Shown here: piece after piece, positions 53,493 to 61,864 of the stretch
Layout of the letters: each line of letters opens with the position of its first letter
How positions within the stretch are numbered: position 1 is the first letter of the stretch
Source of the DNA: Bacteroidota bacterium
GTDB lineage: Bacteria > Bacteroidota > Bacteroidia > Chitinophagales > Chitinophagaceae
Direction of reading: 5' to 3'
NCBI GenBank assembly: GCA_023429985.1
Contig: JAEZCV010000141.1
Span: forward strand, 1 to 64,000
Length of the DNA stretch: 64,000 bases
The notes under the pieces: model-generated
What the model was told of the DNA's origin: nothing
Seen by the model: the letters and a program-made list of their open reading frames with translations, nothing else
The model's database searches: none
Made by a program: the position numbers and the translations under genes

Positions 53493-55028
53493 ATGAAAAG
53501 AGATGGTGCGAATAGCAGCCTCTGGCAAAAGAACATGATGGATTATGAAACGTCAACTCATAACATAAGCAAAAGGAAATTTGATGTTATTATAGCAGGT
53601 GGAGGTGTTACGGGTATAACCACTGCACTTGAACTGCAAAAAGCAGGAAAATCATGCTTATTGCTGGAAGCTCAATCGCTTTGTTTTGGAACTACCGGTG
53701 GCACCACTGCACATTTAAATAGTTTTTTTGATACTTCTTATGATCAGATAAAATCAGATTTTGGGGAAGATGCTATACACCTGGTAGTAAATGCAACAAC
53801 AAGGGCTTTGGATCTTTACCGTCAGAATATTGAAGAATATAATATTGACTGTGGCTATGAGCACAAGGATGGATACCTCTATTCCCGCGATCATAAACAA
53901 ACTGCCCAGCTAAATAAGATTTACGAAGCTTCGGTTCAGGCAGGTGCTGATGTTGCATATACCGACCGTATTCCGGTGCCGGTAGATTTTCAGCGGGCAA
54001 TTGTTTACCGCGACCAGGCGCAGGTGCACCCAACAAAATATGTTTTTGCACTGGCCAGGGCTTTTGAAGATGCCGGGGGACTTATTTTACAGCAATGCCG
54101 CCTGGAAGATGCCGTGGAAGTTGACGATATGGTTACTGCAAATACAAGCCTGGGAGTTTTCCAGGCCAGCTTCCTTATTTATGCCACCCACATTCCTCCA
54201 CATATTAACCTCTTGCATTTTCGTTGTGCACCCTATCGTAGTTATGCAATGGCTGTTAAACTAAATGGCGATTACCCCGATGGATTGTGCTATGATATGT
54301 ATGATCCTTACCATTATTACAGAACACAGGAAATAAATGGAGAAAAGTTTTTTATAGTTGGAGGCGAAGATCACAAAACGGGACATGAGCAAAACACGGA
54401 AGCATGTTTCCGGAAACTGGAAGCACATGTTCGTGAGTTTTTTGATGTAAAGGAAGTGAGCCATAAATGGTCTTCGCAATATTTTGAACCCAGCGACGGG
54501 CTGGCCTATATTGGTCTGCTACCAGGTAGCAAAGGAAATATTCTTGTGGGCACGGGATTTAGCGGGAATGGCATGACCTACAGCCATATCGCTGCCCTAT
54601 TATTTAACGACCTTATTCATAAAAAAGAAAATGCATGGGCCGCCTTGTTTAGTCCGAACAGGTTGAAACCAATTGCAGGTTTTGCAGAATTCATTAAGGA
54701 AAATGCCGATGTGGTAACACAATTTTTTGGCAAACGAATTAATACGGAGAAGATCGCGGAACTTTCAGAAATGGCACCGGGTGAAGGAAGGCTTGTGAAG
54801 TTTGAAGGAAAGCGACTGGCGATTTATAAAGATGAAAAGGGAAAGATCTATGCTTTGAATCCTGTGTGTACACATGCCAAATGTATTGTTGACTGGAACC
54901 AGTCAGAAAAAAGCTGGGATTGTCCATGCCATGGTGCGCGCTATAATGTTGATGGTACTGTTATTACTGGTCCGGCACATAAGGCCCTGGAAGTTGTTTC
55001 GGTAAAAGATCTGGTGGAGAAGGGGTAG
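53493..55028 (+). CDS. FAD-dependent oxidoreductase with C-terminal Rieske domain
   Basis: About 511 residues from ATG 53493. The FAD/NAD-binding fold is KFDVIIAGGGVTGITTALELQ (GxGxxG, about residues 28-48), and the DAO-like domain continues to GTGFSGNGMTYSHIAALL. A C-terminal Rieske [2Fe-2S] domain (about 430-511) has CTHAKCIVDWN and CPCHGARYNVDG, i.e. CxH(x)nCxxH. The combination is known in Bacteroidota and Rhizobiales as a Rieske-type FAD oxidase; the substrate amine or amino acid is unknown. A palindromic terminator follows at 55073-55092. Confidence 0.9.
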   Translation: MKRDGANSSLWQKNMMDYETSTHNISKRKFDVIIAGGGVTGITTALELQKAGKSCLLLEAQSLCFGTTGGTTAHLNSFFDTSYDQIKSDFGEDAIHLVVNATTRALDLYRQNIEEYNIDCGYEHKDGYLYSRDHKQTAQLNKIYEASVQAGADVAYTDRIPVPVDFQRAIVYRDQAQVHPTKYVFALARAFEDAGGLILQQCRLEDAVEVDDMVTANTSLGVFQASFLIYATHIPPHINLLHFRCAPYRSYAMAVKLNGDYPDGLCYDMYDPYHYYRTQEINGEKFFIVGGEDHKTGHEQNTEACFRKLEAHVREFFDVKEVSHKWSSQYFEPSDGLAYIGLLPGSKGNILVGTGFSGNGMTYSHIAALLFNDLIHKKENAWAALFSPNRLKPIAGFAEFIKENADVVTQFFGKRINTEKIAELSEMAPGEGRLVKFEGKRLAIYKDEKGKIYALNPVCTHAKCIVDWNQSEKSWDCPCHGARYNVDGTVITGPAHKALEVVSVKDLVEKG

Positions 55029-55072
55029 GTGAAAATTTCTAGTGCCAATTGAATCTATTCGGGCAAACAAAG

Positions 55073-55092
55073 AGCCGTGCAATTGCACGGCT
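55073..55092. terminator. perfect palindromic terminator
   Basis: A 20-bp perfect palindrome (AGCCGTGCAA and its complement) followed on the plus strand by TTTTTC and on the minus strand by CTTTGTTTG. It can end both the FAD-Rieske transcript and the minus-strand RNA candidate at 55115-55236. Confidence 0.8.
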
Positions 55093-55114
55093 TTTTCGTT
55101 CGCACCTGAAAAAG

Positions 55115-55236
55115 CTGTAGGGGGAGGAGTCGAACCTCCACGAGGCAGTTAGCATTCTTTATCAAAAAATGTTTGTCCTGTTATCCCCACCCCCGCGACG
55201 AGAGGGCATGTCTGCCTAAGGTTTCATCACCCCACA
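55115..55236 (-). ncRNA. candidate structured RNA with tRNA-like ends
   Basis: On the minus strand, TGTGGGG (55236-55230) can pair with CCCTACA (55122-55116) as a 7-bp acceptor-like stem with one G-U pair and a single unpaired G at the 3' end. Directly inside is a textbook T-arm: 5-bp stem GGAGG/CCTCC with the loop TTCGACT. AGGCAG near the 5' side can pair with CTGCCT next to the T-arm, and inside are an 8-bp hairpin CATTTTTT-GAT-AAAGAATG and CCCTC/GGGGG. There is no D-arm and the length (122) exceeds a tRNA, so the layout resembles the tRNA-like end of tmRNA, but no tag frame is present. Promoter-like and terminator-like signals flank it. Confidence 0.45.
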
Positions 55237-55244
55237 GTGTATTG

Positions 55245-55270
55245 ACCATTCACCATTCACCATTCACCAT
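55245..55270. repeat. heptamer repeats, second array
   Basis: Three ACCATTC units plus a partial fourth. On the minus strand the unit is GAATGGT, differing by one base from GAATAGT, a rotation of the heptamer at 440-501. It lies between the promoter-like site at 55285-55314 and the RNA candidate. Confidence 0.75.
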
Positions 55271-55284
55271 CAATGATCTGAGAT

Positions 55285-55314
55285 CAAAACTAGGAGAGTT
55301 AAAACAATTTTCAA
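55285..55314 (-). promoter_or_regulatory. minus-strand promoter-like site upstream of the RNA candidate
   Basis: TAGTTTTG (55292-55285, exact TAnnTTTG) with TTG at 55314-55312, 19 bases upstream, matches the Bacteroidota -33/-7 arrangement and points toward the RNA candidate. Confidence 0.45.
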
Positions 55315-55389
55315 TCAACAGCACAAAATTTTCGATTTCGTTTAATTATTCATTTATTTGTTGAAAAATAACTAAAAACACAACCTTAT

Positions 55390-55857
55390 ATGTCCCCTGT
55401 TTTAAATATTGACAAACTCGACCTGCAGATCATTCAGCAAATGATGCTGGATGCGGGAATATCTTATGCGGAAATTGGGAAGAAACTTTATGTTTCTGCG
55501 GGTACCATACATGTTCGCATTAAAAAATTACAGGAAGCCGGTATAATTAAAGGTGTGAAGTACGATGTTGATCTGCAGAAAATGGGCTATGATGTAATTG
55601 CCTTCATTGGTATTTACCTTGAAAAAAGTTCGCTTTATGATGTTGTTGCAAAAGACCTGAAAAAAATACCCGAAATAGTGAGAATGAATTATACTACGGG
55701 CAATTACAGCATATTTGCAGAGATAATTTGTAAGGATATTGCTCAATTGCGTTCTATCTTACACGACGAACTGCAAAAAATCAAAGGCATAGAAAGAACC
55801 GAAACTTTTATTTCACTCGAAGAAAGTCTTAAGCGAAGTGTAAAAGTTGCCACTTAA
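55390..55857 (+). CDS. Lrp/AsnC family transcriptional regulator
   Basis: A 155-residue regulator: winged HTH at the start (LDLQIIQQMMLDAGISYAEIG, TIHVRIKKLQEAGIIKGVKY) and an Lrp-type ligand-binding (RAM) domain (FIGIYLEKSSLYDVVAKDL, MNYTTGNYSIFAEI). It ends 4 bases before the flippase ATG, so it appears to be the first gene of the flippase-Wzz-ligase operon. Confidence 0.9.
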   Translation: MSPVLNIDKLDLQIIQQMMLDAGISYAEIGKKLYVSAGTIHVRIKKLQEAGIIKGVKYDVDLQKMGYDVIAFIGIYLEKSSLYDVVAKDLKKIPEIVRMNYTTGNYSIFAEIICKDIAQLRSILHDELQKIKGIERTETFISLEESLKRSVKVAT

Positions 55858-55861
55858 GCTA

Positions 55862-57274
55862 ATGAAATCTCTTTCACTCATCAAAGGACTGACATGGCTT
55901 ATCCTGCTTAACGTTATTGTGAAGCCGGTATGGATTCTTTTGATCGACCGCGAAGTTCAAAACAGGTTAGGGCATGAGGTTTACGGTTCTTATTTTGCAT
56001 TATTCAATCTTTCCCTGATACTGCTTTTCCTTGCCGATGCCGGGCTGTCTAATCTTATGAACCGGCAACTGGCCTTAGCGCCCGGTACAAGTCCGCGACC
56101 TTACCTGAAAATTAAGTTGTTGCTTTCCGTTGTTTATATTTCGTTTATTTTACTGATTGCATATGCGTCCGGAATCCGGCAATGGGAAGTTCTTTTTTAC
56201 ATCATAGGCATTCATTTAGTCACTTCATTTTTTTTGTTTGTACGTAGCATCATCACTGCCAGTCAGCTTTTTACTGCCGATGCCTGGTTTTCTGTAATAG
56301 ATAAGTTTATACTGATAATACTTGCAGGCAGTTTTTTATACTGGCCATCCGTTTTTGGAGAAATGGATCTTCGCATTTTTTTACAGGTTCAGTTATTCAG
56401 TTCCATTACTGCATTAATTATTGCCATAGTTTTTTTATTGAGTAAAAAATTAGTGAAGCCGGGTTTAGATCCTGTCAGGTCATGGTCGTTAATTAAATCC
56501 ACACTTCCATTTGCTGTGGTGATTTTATTAATGGGTATTCATTCACGTTTAGATGCCTTCATCCTGGAAAGAACACATCCATCAGGTGCAATGCAGTCGG
56601 GCATTTATGCCATGGGTTTCAGGCTGCTGGATGCCGCAAACATGATAGGATACCTGGCAGCGTCTTTTTTAGTGCCCTTCATTGCCCGTAACCTGGGAAA
56701 TATGATACTGGTTGAAAAAGTGGTTTTAGGTTTAAGGCATGTGCTGGTGGTTGCTGCTGTTTTCATCTGCAGTTTTATGTTTGTTTTCCATGAATGGGTT
56801 GCGGGAGTATTGTATCACACCCGGGATATTTTCAGCTCCGATGTTATCCGTTTTTCATTAGCGGCACTTCCTGCATATTTTATTATTCACATATATGGGT
56901 CGTTGCTTACAGCTTCGGGAAGTTTGAGGTCTTTAATAAAAATCATGGGATCGGCCGTGGTAATTAACCTGGCTTTGAACTTTTGGCTCATTCCGGTTTA
57001 CGGGGCCCTGGGGGCTTGCCTGGCAGCGCTTGGCAGCCAGTATTTTGCGGCCTTATGTTGTTTTTATGTAGCATCCGGCAGGTTGAAAATAAGATTTCAT
57101 TATCCTTCCATAGGAATTTATATAGTAGTATCCTCCCTGCTTATCTTATTATTTTATTTAGGTAAAATGGCAGAAATGGATGTTTGGCTTATTTTAGCCC
57201 TTGCAGTTTCAATTATGGTCATCTTCCTGTTATCACAAACAGGATTTTTAAAAAAACATTTTATCTCACGTTAA
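55862..57274 (+). CDS. polysaccharide flippase/Wzx-like membrane protein
   Basis: About 470 residues from ATG 55862 with some twelve membrane helices (e.g. LTWLILLNVIVKPVWILL, LLLSVVYISFILLIAYASG, NLALNFWLIPVYGALGACLAALG). The layout and the closing GALGACLAALGSQYF-type repeat are those of the polysaccharide biosynthesis (Wzx/MATE-like) flippases that carry lipid-linked oligosaccharides across the inner membrane. It follows the Lrp gene with a 4-base gap and precedes the Wzz-like gene by 9 bases. Confidence 0.85.
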   Translation: MKSLSLIKGLTWLILLNVIVKPVWILLIDREVQNRLGHEVYGSYFALFNLSLILLFLADAGLSNLMNRQLALAPGTSPRPYLKIKLLLSVVYISFILLIAYASGIRQWEVLFYIIGIHLVTSFFLFVRSIITASQLFTADAWFSVIDKFILIILAGSFLYWPSVFGEMDLRIFLQVQLFSSITALIIAIVFLLSKKLVKPGLDPVRSWSLIKSTLPFAVVILLMGIHSRLDAFILERTHPSGAMQSGIYAMGFRLLDAANMIGYLAASFLVPFIARNLGNMILVEKVVLGLRHVLVVAAVFICSFMFVFHEWVAGVLYHTRDIFSSDVIRFSLAALPAYFIIHIYGSLLTASGSLRSLIKIMGSAVVINLALNFWLIPVYGALGACLAALGSQYFAALCCFYVASGRLKIRFHYPSIGIYIVVSSLLILLFYLGKMAEMDVWLILALAVSIMVIFLLSQTGFLKKHFISR

Positions 57275-57283
57275 TCAGTTTAC

Positions 57284-58123
57284 ATGCCAGATCTCGTAAC
57301 CGTTTTTAGCAGGTGGTGGAAATTTATTCTTGGAATAACACTTCTAGCCGCAGTGCTTTCTTTAATTGTTTCTATGTTCAGTACCAAAGAGTTTTTAGGC
57401 GAAGCCACAGCCTTGCCGGCCAACAGCATGGTAGCAGATAAGGCCCGTCTTTTTAACAACAACATTGAAGCGCTGTATTCCGATATTGGAACAGTAGACG
57501 AATTAGACCGGTTGGAAGGAACCGGCATATTAGATACTATTTACATTGCAGCTTCCGATTCATTCGATCTTGCCGGGCATTATAAAGAACCTGAATCACG
57601 CGAAAGCAGATTTAAGGCAGCACGTAAGCTGAAAAAAAATACAAAGGTTACAAGAACAGCATTTGGAGAACTGAAAGTAAAGGTTTGGGATGAAGAAAGA
57701 AATATGGCAGCGGCACTTGCTAATTTTCTTATGAGAAGAATTGGACAGATCCACCAGCACCTTCAAAACGAAAACAGCCTGGGTATTCTTCAAAAAATGG
57801 AAGAAGAATTTGCAAAGAAACAGGAGCAATTCAGAACAATATCAGATTCAGTCCAATCATTGCGGGGAGCAGATGCTGAAATGATGAATGCACGTAAAAA
57901 TGCTTTGCTTGAACAACTTACCAGTTACCAGCAGGCAATTGACCAGTACAGGCTTTCTATTCATACTAACCCCCCGGTTTTATTAGTGGTAGAACACGCA
58001 CGTGCCCCACTATGGCATGATAAACCAAAATCTTTTCAAACATTAATATTTACCATAGTAGCTTCTTTGGCTGTTACATTTTTAATGGCGCTTTATATGG
58101 AAAGCAGAAAGCACAGGGTTTGA
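57284..58123 (+). CDS. chain-length determinant (Wzz/PCP)-like protein
   Basis: A 279-residue protein with a membrane segment near each end (about 13-31 and 248-268) and a long periplasmic middle that is helical, with coiled-coil-like heptads (LQNENSLGILQKMEEEFAKK, LEQLTSYQQAIDQYRLSIH). This is the Wzz/polysaccharide co-polymerase plan; the conserved proline-rich second membrane entry reads APLWHDKPKSFQTLI. It sits between the flippase and ligase genes, which supports a role in setting polymer length. Confidence 0.75.
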   Translation: MPDLVTVFSRWWKFILGITLLAAVLSLIVSMFSTKEFLGEATALPANSMVADKARLFNNNIEALYSDIGTVDELDRLEGTGILDTIYIAASDSFDLAGHYKEPESRESRFKAARKLKKNTKVTRTAFGELKVKVWDEERNMAAALANFLMRRIGQIHQHLQNENSLGILQKMEEEFAKKQEQFRTISDSVQSLRGADAEMMNARKNALLEQLTSYQQAIDQYRLSIHTNPPVLLVVEHARAPLWHDKPKSFQTLIFTIVASLAVTFLMALYMESRKHRV

Positions 58124-59568
58124 ATACAATAAACGTACATAAAAGACTTCCTTTACTATTTTCAATTTTAATGCTGCTGGCAACAGGGGTTGCAGCATAT
58201 TTTGATGAAAGCTACTGGTTACTGGTTCCTGTTGGTCTGATATTTTTCATTTACACCATGCAGCAACCGCTGCACCTGTTTTATATTCTTCTGGCCACCA
58301 TTCCATGGTCCATAGAATATAATATTACGCCTGCCCTGGGAACCGATCTGCCGGATGAACCTCTCATGCTCCTTCTTTCCTTCATTTCTATTTCATATAT
58401 AATATTTAAACGCAAAGAGCTGTCGTTAAGAAAAATTCATCCCCTGGTCTGGCTTGTAATTTTTCATTTTATCTGGCTTTGTGTCACCGTTATTTTTTCC
58501 AGTCATTTATTATTCTCTATAAAATTTGCTTTGGCAAAAGGATGGTACCTGTTTGCCTTTGTGGCGGCCCCCTTATTTTTTGTAAAGGATGCTAAAGAAT
58601 TAAAAACCGCAGCCATTATATTAGTGGTTTGTATGGTGTCTTTTGCCATGCTAGCATTATATAAGCACGCCCCTTATAACTGGTCGTTCGAAAAAATTAA
58701 TACAGCACTGGAACCTGTTTACAGAAACCACGTAAATTATTCCGCTTTGCTGGTGTTTATGGTTCCGATTCAACTCGCCATTATCAGGCTTGTTCATTCA
58801 AGGCAGGCAAAAAATATTCTGATCTTCATACTGCTGATTTCTTTGGTTGCTTTATATTTTTCTTATGCACGTGGGGCCTGGCTTTCTTTAATTACAGGTT
58901 ATGGCGGCTATTGGTTGCTGAAGAAAAGAATGTTGTTCTTTGGTTTTGTTTTGGGGATGTTTCTAACAATTGCAGCCGTGTTTTACTTAAAGCACGAAGA
59001 CAGGTATGTAGCTTACTCACACGATTATAAAACCACCGTTTTTCATACTAATTTTAAGGAACACCTTGTGGCAACCTATAAAATGAAAGATGTTTCCACG
59101 GCGGAAAGATATTACAGGTGGATAGCCGGAGTACGAATGATTAAGGATGGATGGCAAACAGGCTTTGGCCCCAATACATTTTATTACCATTATAAAAGCT
59201 ATACAGTTCCTGCTTATAAAACCTGGGTAAGTGTAAATAAAGAGAAATCAACGGTTCATAATTATTTTTTGTTCCTTTTAATTGAACAGGGCATTCTTGG
59301 ATTTTTGCTTTTTGTATTTACACTGGGTGCCATGTTCTGGTATTTGCAGCGCATTTATGCACGTACCAGTAAAAGGTTCTGGAAGATATTTGTGGCAACA
59401 ATGGCGTCAATCCTGGTAATGATCTGCACCATCAATTTTTTAAGCGACCTTATTGAATCAGATAAAGTAGGAAGCATTTTTTATATTATTCTTGCCTTTA
59501 CCATTATAGCTGATCGAAAAACAAAGCAGGAATCAGATCTTGCCGCGGATATTCAAGGCATCTCTTAA
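58120..59568 (+). CDS. O-antigen ligase/polymerase family protein (Wzy_C)
   Basis: A 482-residue membrane protein with about eleven helices. The Wzy_C/O-antigen ligase region shows LVALYFSYARGAWLSLITGYG, GWQTGFGPNTFYYHY and KSTVHNYFLFLLIEQGILGFLLF, where the G-x-N-x-F and H-N motifs belong to the periplasmic loop. Start: the previous stop TGA overlaps a TTG start (TTGA), implying translational coupling; no ATG is close. Its last 36 bases overlap the convergent permease gene. Confidence 0.85.
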   Translation: MNTINVHKRLPLLFSILMLLATGVAAYFDESYWLLVPVGLIFFIYTMQQPLHLFYILLATIPWSIEYNITPALGTDLPDEPLMLLLSFISISYIIFKRKELSLRKIHPLVWLVIFHFIWLCVTVIFSSHLLFSIKFALAKGWYLFAFVAAPLFFVKDAKELKTAAIILVVCMVSFAMLALYKHAPYNWSFEKINTALEPVYRNHVNYSALLVFMVPIQLAIIRLVHSRQAKNILIFILLISLVALYFSYARGAWLSLITGYGGYWLLKKRMLFFGFVLGMFLTIAAVFYLKHEDRYVAYSHDYKTTVFHTNFKEHLVATYKMKDVSTAERYYRWIAGVRMIKDGWQTGFGPNTFYYHYKSYTVPAYKTWVSVNKEKSTVHNYFLFLLIEQGILGFLLFVFTLGAMFWYLQRIYARTSKRFWKIFVATMASILVMICTINFLSDLIESDKVGSIFYIILAFTIIADRKTKQESDLAADIQGIS

Positions 59569-60618
59569 GCCATTGCCTACTAAATTAAATGCAAGTACCA
59601 GTATCATTATGGCAAAACCCGGTGCTAATGCCAGCATAGGGTTTTGTGTGATGATGAAATTATAGTTTTCCTTGATCATAAGTCCCCAGCTGGGTGTGGG
59701 AGGCTGAACACCTACTCCCAGGAAACTTAATCCTGCTTCAATTACAATGGCGCTGGCAAAATTAGAAGCAGCTATTACAAGTATTGGTCCGAGTATGTTG
59801 GGCAGAATATGCCGGAAAATAATCCGTGCATTTGAAAATCCCAAAGCCCTTCCTGCTTCAACATACTGTAGTTCTCGGGTTGCCAATACCTGACCGCGTA
59901 CCAGCCTTGCTACATTCACCCACATGGTTAATCCCACAGCAATAAATACCTGCCAGAAACCTTTGCCCAGTAAAAGAGTAATGGCAAAAACCAATAATAG
60001 TGTTGGAATGCTCCAGATCACATTAATAAGCCACATGATCACATTATCCCATTTCCCTCCAAAATATCCTGCAATTGCTCCCAGGAATATTCCCACTGTA
60101 AGTGAAATCAAAACGGTTATTAGTCCAACACTTAAACTCACTCTTGTTCCAATTACAAGCCTGCTTAAAATATCGCGGCCATAAGTGTCGGTTCCCAAAA
60201 AAAATGTTTTGCTTACCACTGCTTCCTTTGCTAGAGAAGTTCTATGAAAGCTCATTGTTTCGGTAACACCTTCATCAATAAATTTCTCAACAATTAAACT
60301 GTCGCCTTTCCACTGATGTAAAGAAATGGGTACATGATCATAAGCATCGTTTTTTCCGCTGATCAGTCGTTGAAAAAAATTCACTTCATTTAATGATTGT
60401 TTTTTCACCTGGATAAAATCCTGTTGGTATCCTGGTTTTTCTCCGCCAATTTCTAAAATGATGCGATTAGAATAGGGCGAAGGATCTGGTGCAATAAAGT
60501 AACCGAAGATGGCAATGAAAACAGAAAGAATGATCATCACCAGTCCTGCCATGGCACCTTTGTTTTTTTTCAGTCTTTTCCAGGATGACTGCCAGAACGA
60601 TGGCGAGGATCTTTCCAT
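59533..60618 (-). CDS. ABC transporter permease (DppC/OppC type)
   Basis: A 361-residue permease of peptide/nickel type. After the first membrane helix (KGAMAGLVMIILSVFIAIFGYFIA) there is a periplasmic insertion of about 90 residues. The permease core follows with TDTYGRDILSRLVIGTRVSL, GFWQVFIAVGLTMWVNVARLVRGQ, ARALGFSN-like (EAGRALGFSNARIIFRHILPN) and GLSFLGVGVQPPTPSWG. The usual binding protein, second permease and ATPases are absent here. It is 14 bases downstream of the GT2 gene, so likely co-transcribed. Confidence 0.9.
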   Translation of the reverse strand: MERSSPSFWQSSWKRLKKNKGAMAGLVMIILSVFIAIFGYFIAPDPSPYSNRIILEIGGEKPGYQQDFIQVKKQSLNEVNFFQRLISGKNDAYDHVPISLHQWKGDSLIVEKFIDEGVTETMSFHRTSLAKEAVVSKTFFLGTDTYGRDILSRLVIGTRVSLSVGLITVLISLTVGIFLGAIAGYFGGKWDNVIMWLINVIWSIPTLLLVFAITLLLGKGFWQVFIAVGLTMWVNVARLVRGQVLATRELQYVEAGRALGFSNARIIFRHILPNILGPILVIAASNFASAIVIEAGLSFLGVGVQPPTPSWGLMIKENYNFIITQNPMLALAPGFAIMILVLAFNLVGNGLRDALNIRGKI

Positions 60619-60632
60619 TAATTCAAAATAGT

Positions 60633-61745
60633 TTATTTAGTGCTACGCCCTTTCCATTCATAATTCCCAAACTGGCTCCAAAGGCCGGTAAAAATGGTGT
60701 AAATTAAATGCAAGGGTTGATATAGGAACAGGTATTTCAATAATTCTTCTTCTTTATAAAACTTTGCCACATCTTTCAGGAACCAGAATTCGATACATGC
60801 CTTTACCAGCATAAAAATAAAAGCATAAAAGAAATGAATGGGAGAGAATAATCCTGATACTGCCAGAACAAAGAACCACAAATTGAATACATAAGCAAAA
60901 ATCAAAATGAATTTGATCTTTATGTCATCATACATAAGATTCTTGCTGGCCCATCTTCTTCTTTGCATTAAAAAACTTTTCCATGATGGCATAGGTTGCG
61001 TTTTTACAATGGCATTTTCATTTTTGAGATAGTGAATTTTTAACGGATGATTTTTTCTGATCTTATGCATCAGCAGCATATCATCTCCCGAGGCAATTCT
61101 ATCTATGCCTTCAAATCCGTTAACATCTTCAAACGCCTTCCTGCTATAAGCAAGGTTAGCCCCATTACACATGTAATGAAGGTTCAAAGCTATTCCGGAA
61201 GCGGTGATGCCCTGCAGCATCATAAAATCAAGGGCCTGGAATCTTTCTATCAAACGATCCCTATAGTTGAATTTAACAGGTGCAGCAATAAAAAGGGATT
61301 GGTTATCCACGCAGAATGCAGCAATCGTTTCCAGCCATGAAGGTGGTAACTGGCAGTCGGCATCTGTGGCCACAATTAATGCACCTGTTGTTTGAGAAAT
61401 GGCAAACTCAATTGCTTTTTTCTTGCCTCCCATAGAAGCTTCCAGTGGCAATACCCGGATATTTGAATGTTGCTGCTGTGAAATGAGTTGAAAGGTATTG
61501 TCGGTGGAGTGGTCATCAACAATTACCACCTCAAAATTTTCGGAGGAATAGGTTTGAGAAAGGAGACTATCTAAAAGGCGGGGAATGTTTTCAGCCTCAT
61601 TTCGGGCTGCAATTACCACCGAAATTTTTAAAGGGTTTTCAGGCCTTTCACTAACATAATCAACGGTTTTTTGCCAGCCCTTTCTATAGTAGAAAAACAG
61701 TATACCGTAAGAAAGGAGAAAAAAAAGGGTGATGCCGGGGGCCAT
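60633..61745 (-). CDS. glycosyltransferase family 2, membrane-associated
   Basis: A 370-residue GT2 with one N-terminal membrane helix and two or three at the C-terminus. Catalytic features: ISVVIAARNEAENIPRLLDSL (nucleotide binding), VVIVDDHSTDNT, VATDADCQLPPSW (DxD-like), GDDMLLMHKI (general-base region) and QRRRWASKN, the QxxRW motif of processive enzymes. It probably transfers sugars from a nucleotide sugar to a lipid or polymer. It leads the OppC-type permease gene. Confidence 0.88.
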   Translation of the reverse strand: MAPGITLFFLLSYGILFFYYRKGWQKTVDYVSERPENPLKISVVIAARNEAENIPRLLDSLLSQTYSSENFEVVIVDDHSTDNTFQLISQQQHSNIRVLPLEASMGGKKKAIEFAISQTTGALIVATDADCQLPPSWLETIAAFCVDNQSLFIAAPVKFNYRDRLIERFQALDFMMLQGITASGIALNLHYMCNGANLAYSRKAFEDVNGFEGIDRIASGDDMLLMHKIRKNHPLKIHYLKNENAIVKTQPMPSWKSFLMQRRRWASKNLMYDDIKIKFILIFAYVFNLWFFVLAVSGLFSPIHFFYAFIFMLVKACIEFWFLKDVAKFYKEEELLKYLFLYQPLHLIYTIFTGLWSQFGNYEWKGRSTK

Positions 61746-61811
61746 AAGGCAAATCTAATCTTCAGCCATTAGATGACCTAAGCAGCCTGCAATCAGGGGC
61801 AATGATTTTTA

Positions 61812-61843
61812 TTTGGAAATAAAAAAGAGGTTTATTAAATTTA
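61812..61843 (+). promoter_or_regulatory. promoter-like site of the MarR/acyl-CoA dehydrogenase operon
   Basis: TTTG at 61812-61815 and TAAATTTA at 61836-61843, spaced 20 bases, match the -33/-7 plan with one mismatch in the -7 box. The predicted start of transcription falls within the inverted repeat at 61847-61862. Confidence 0.45.
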
Positions 61844-61846
61844 CTT

Positions 61847-61862
61847 AGTTGCATAAACAACT
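61847..61862. promoter_or_regulatory. probable MarR operator
   Basis: AGTTG-CATAAA-CAACT is an inverted repeat overlapping the predicted transcription start and lying directly before the MarR ATG at 61865, as expected for an autoregulating MarR protein. Confidence 0.5.
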
Positions 61863-61864
61863 GT

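Noticed and set aside
55115..55236. An ordinary tRNA gene
   Set aside because: The T-arm and acceptor-like stem fit, but the RNA would be 122 nt, has no D-arm, and the one 5-bp/7-base hairpin inside has C instead of U before the would-be anticodon.
55115..55236. A complete tmRNA (ssrA)
   Set aside because: Too short by more than 200 bases, and no peptide tag ending in Ala-Ala before a stop can be read.
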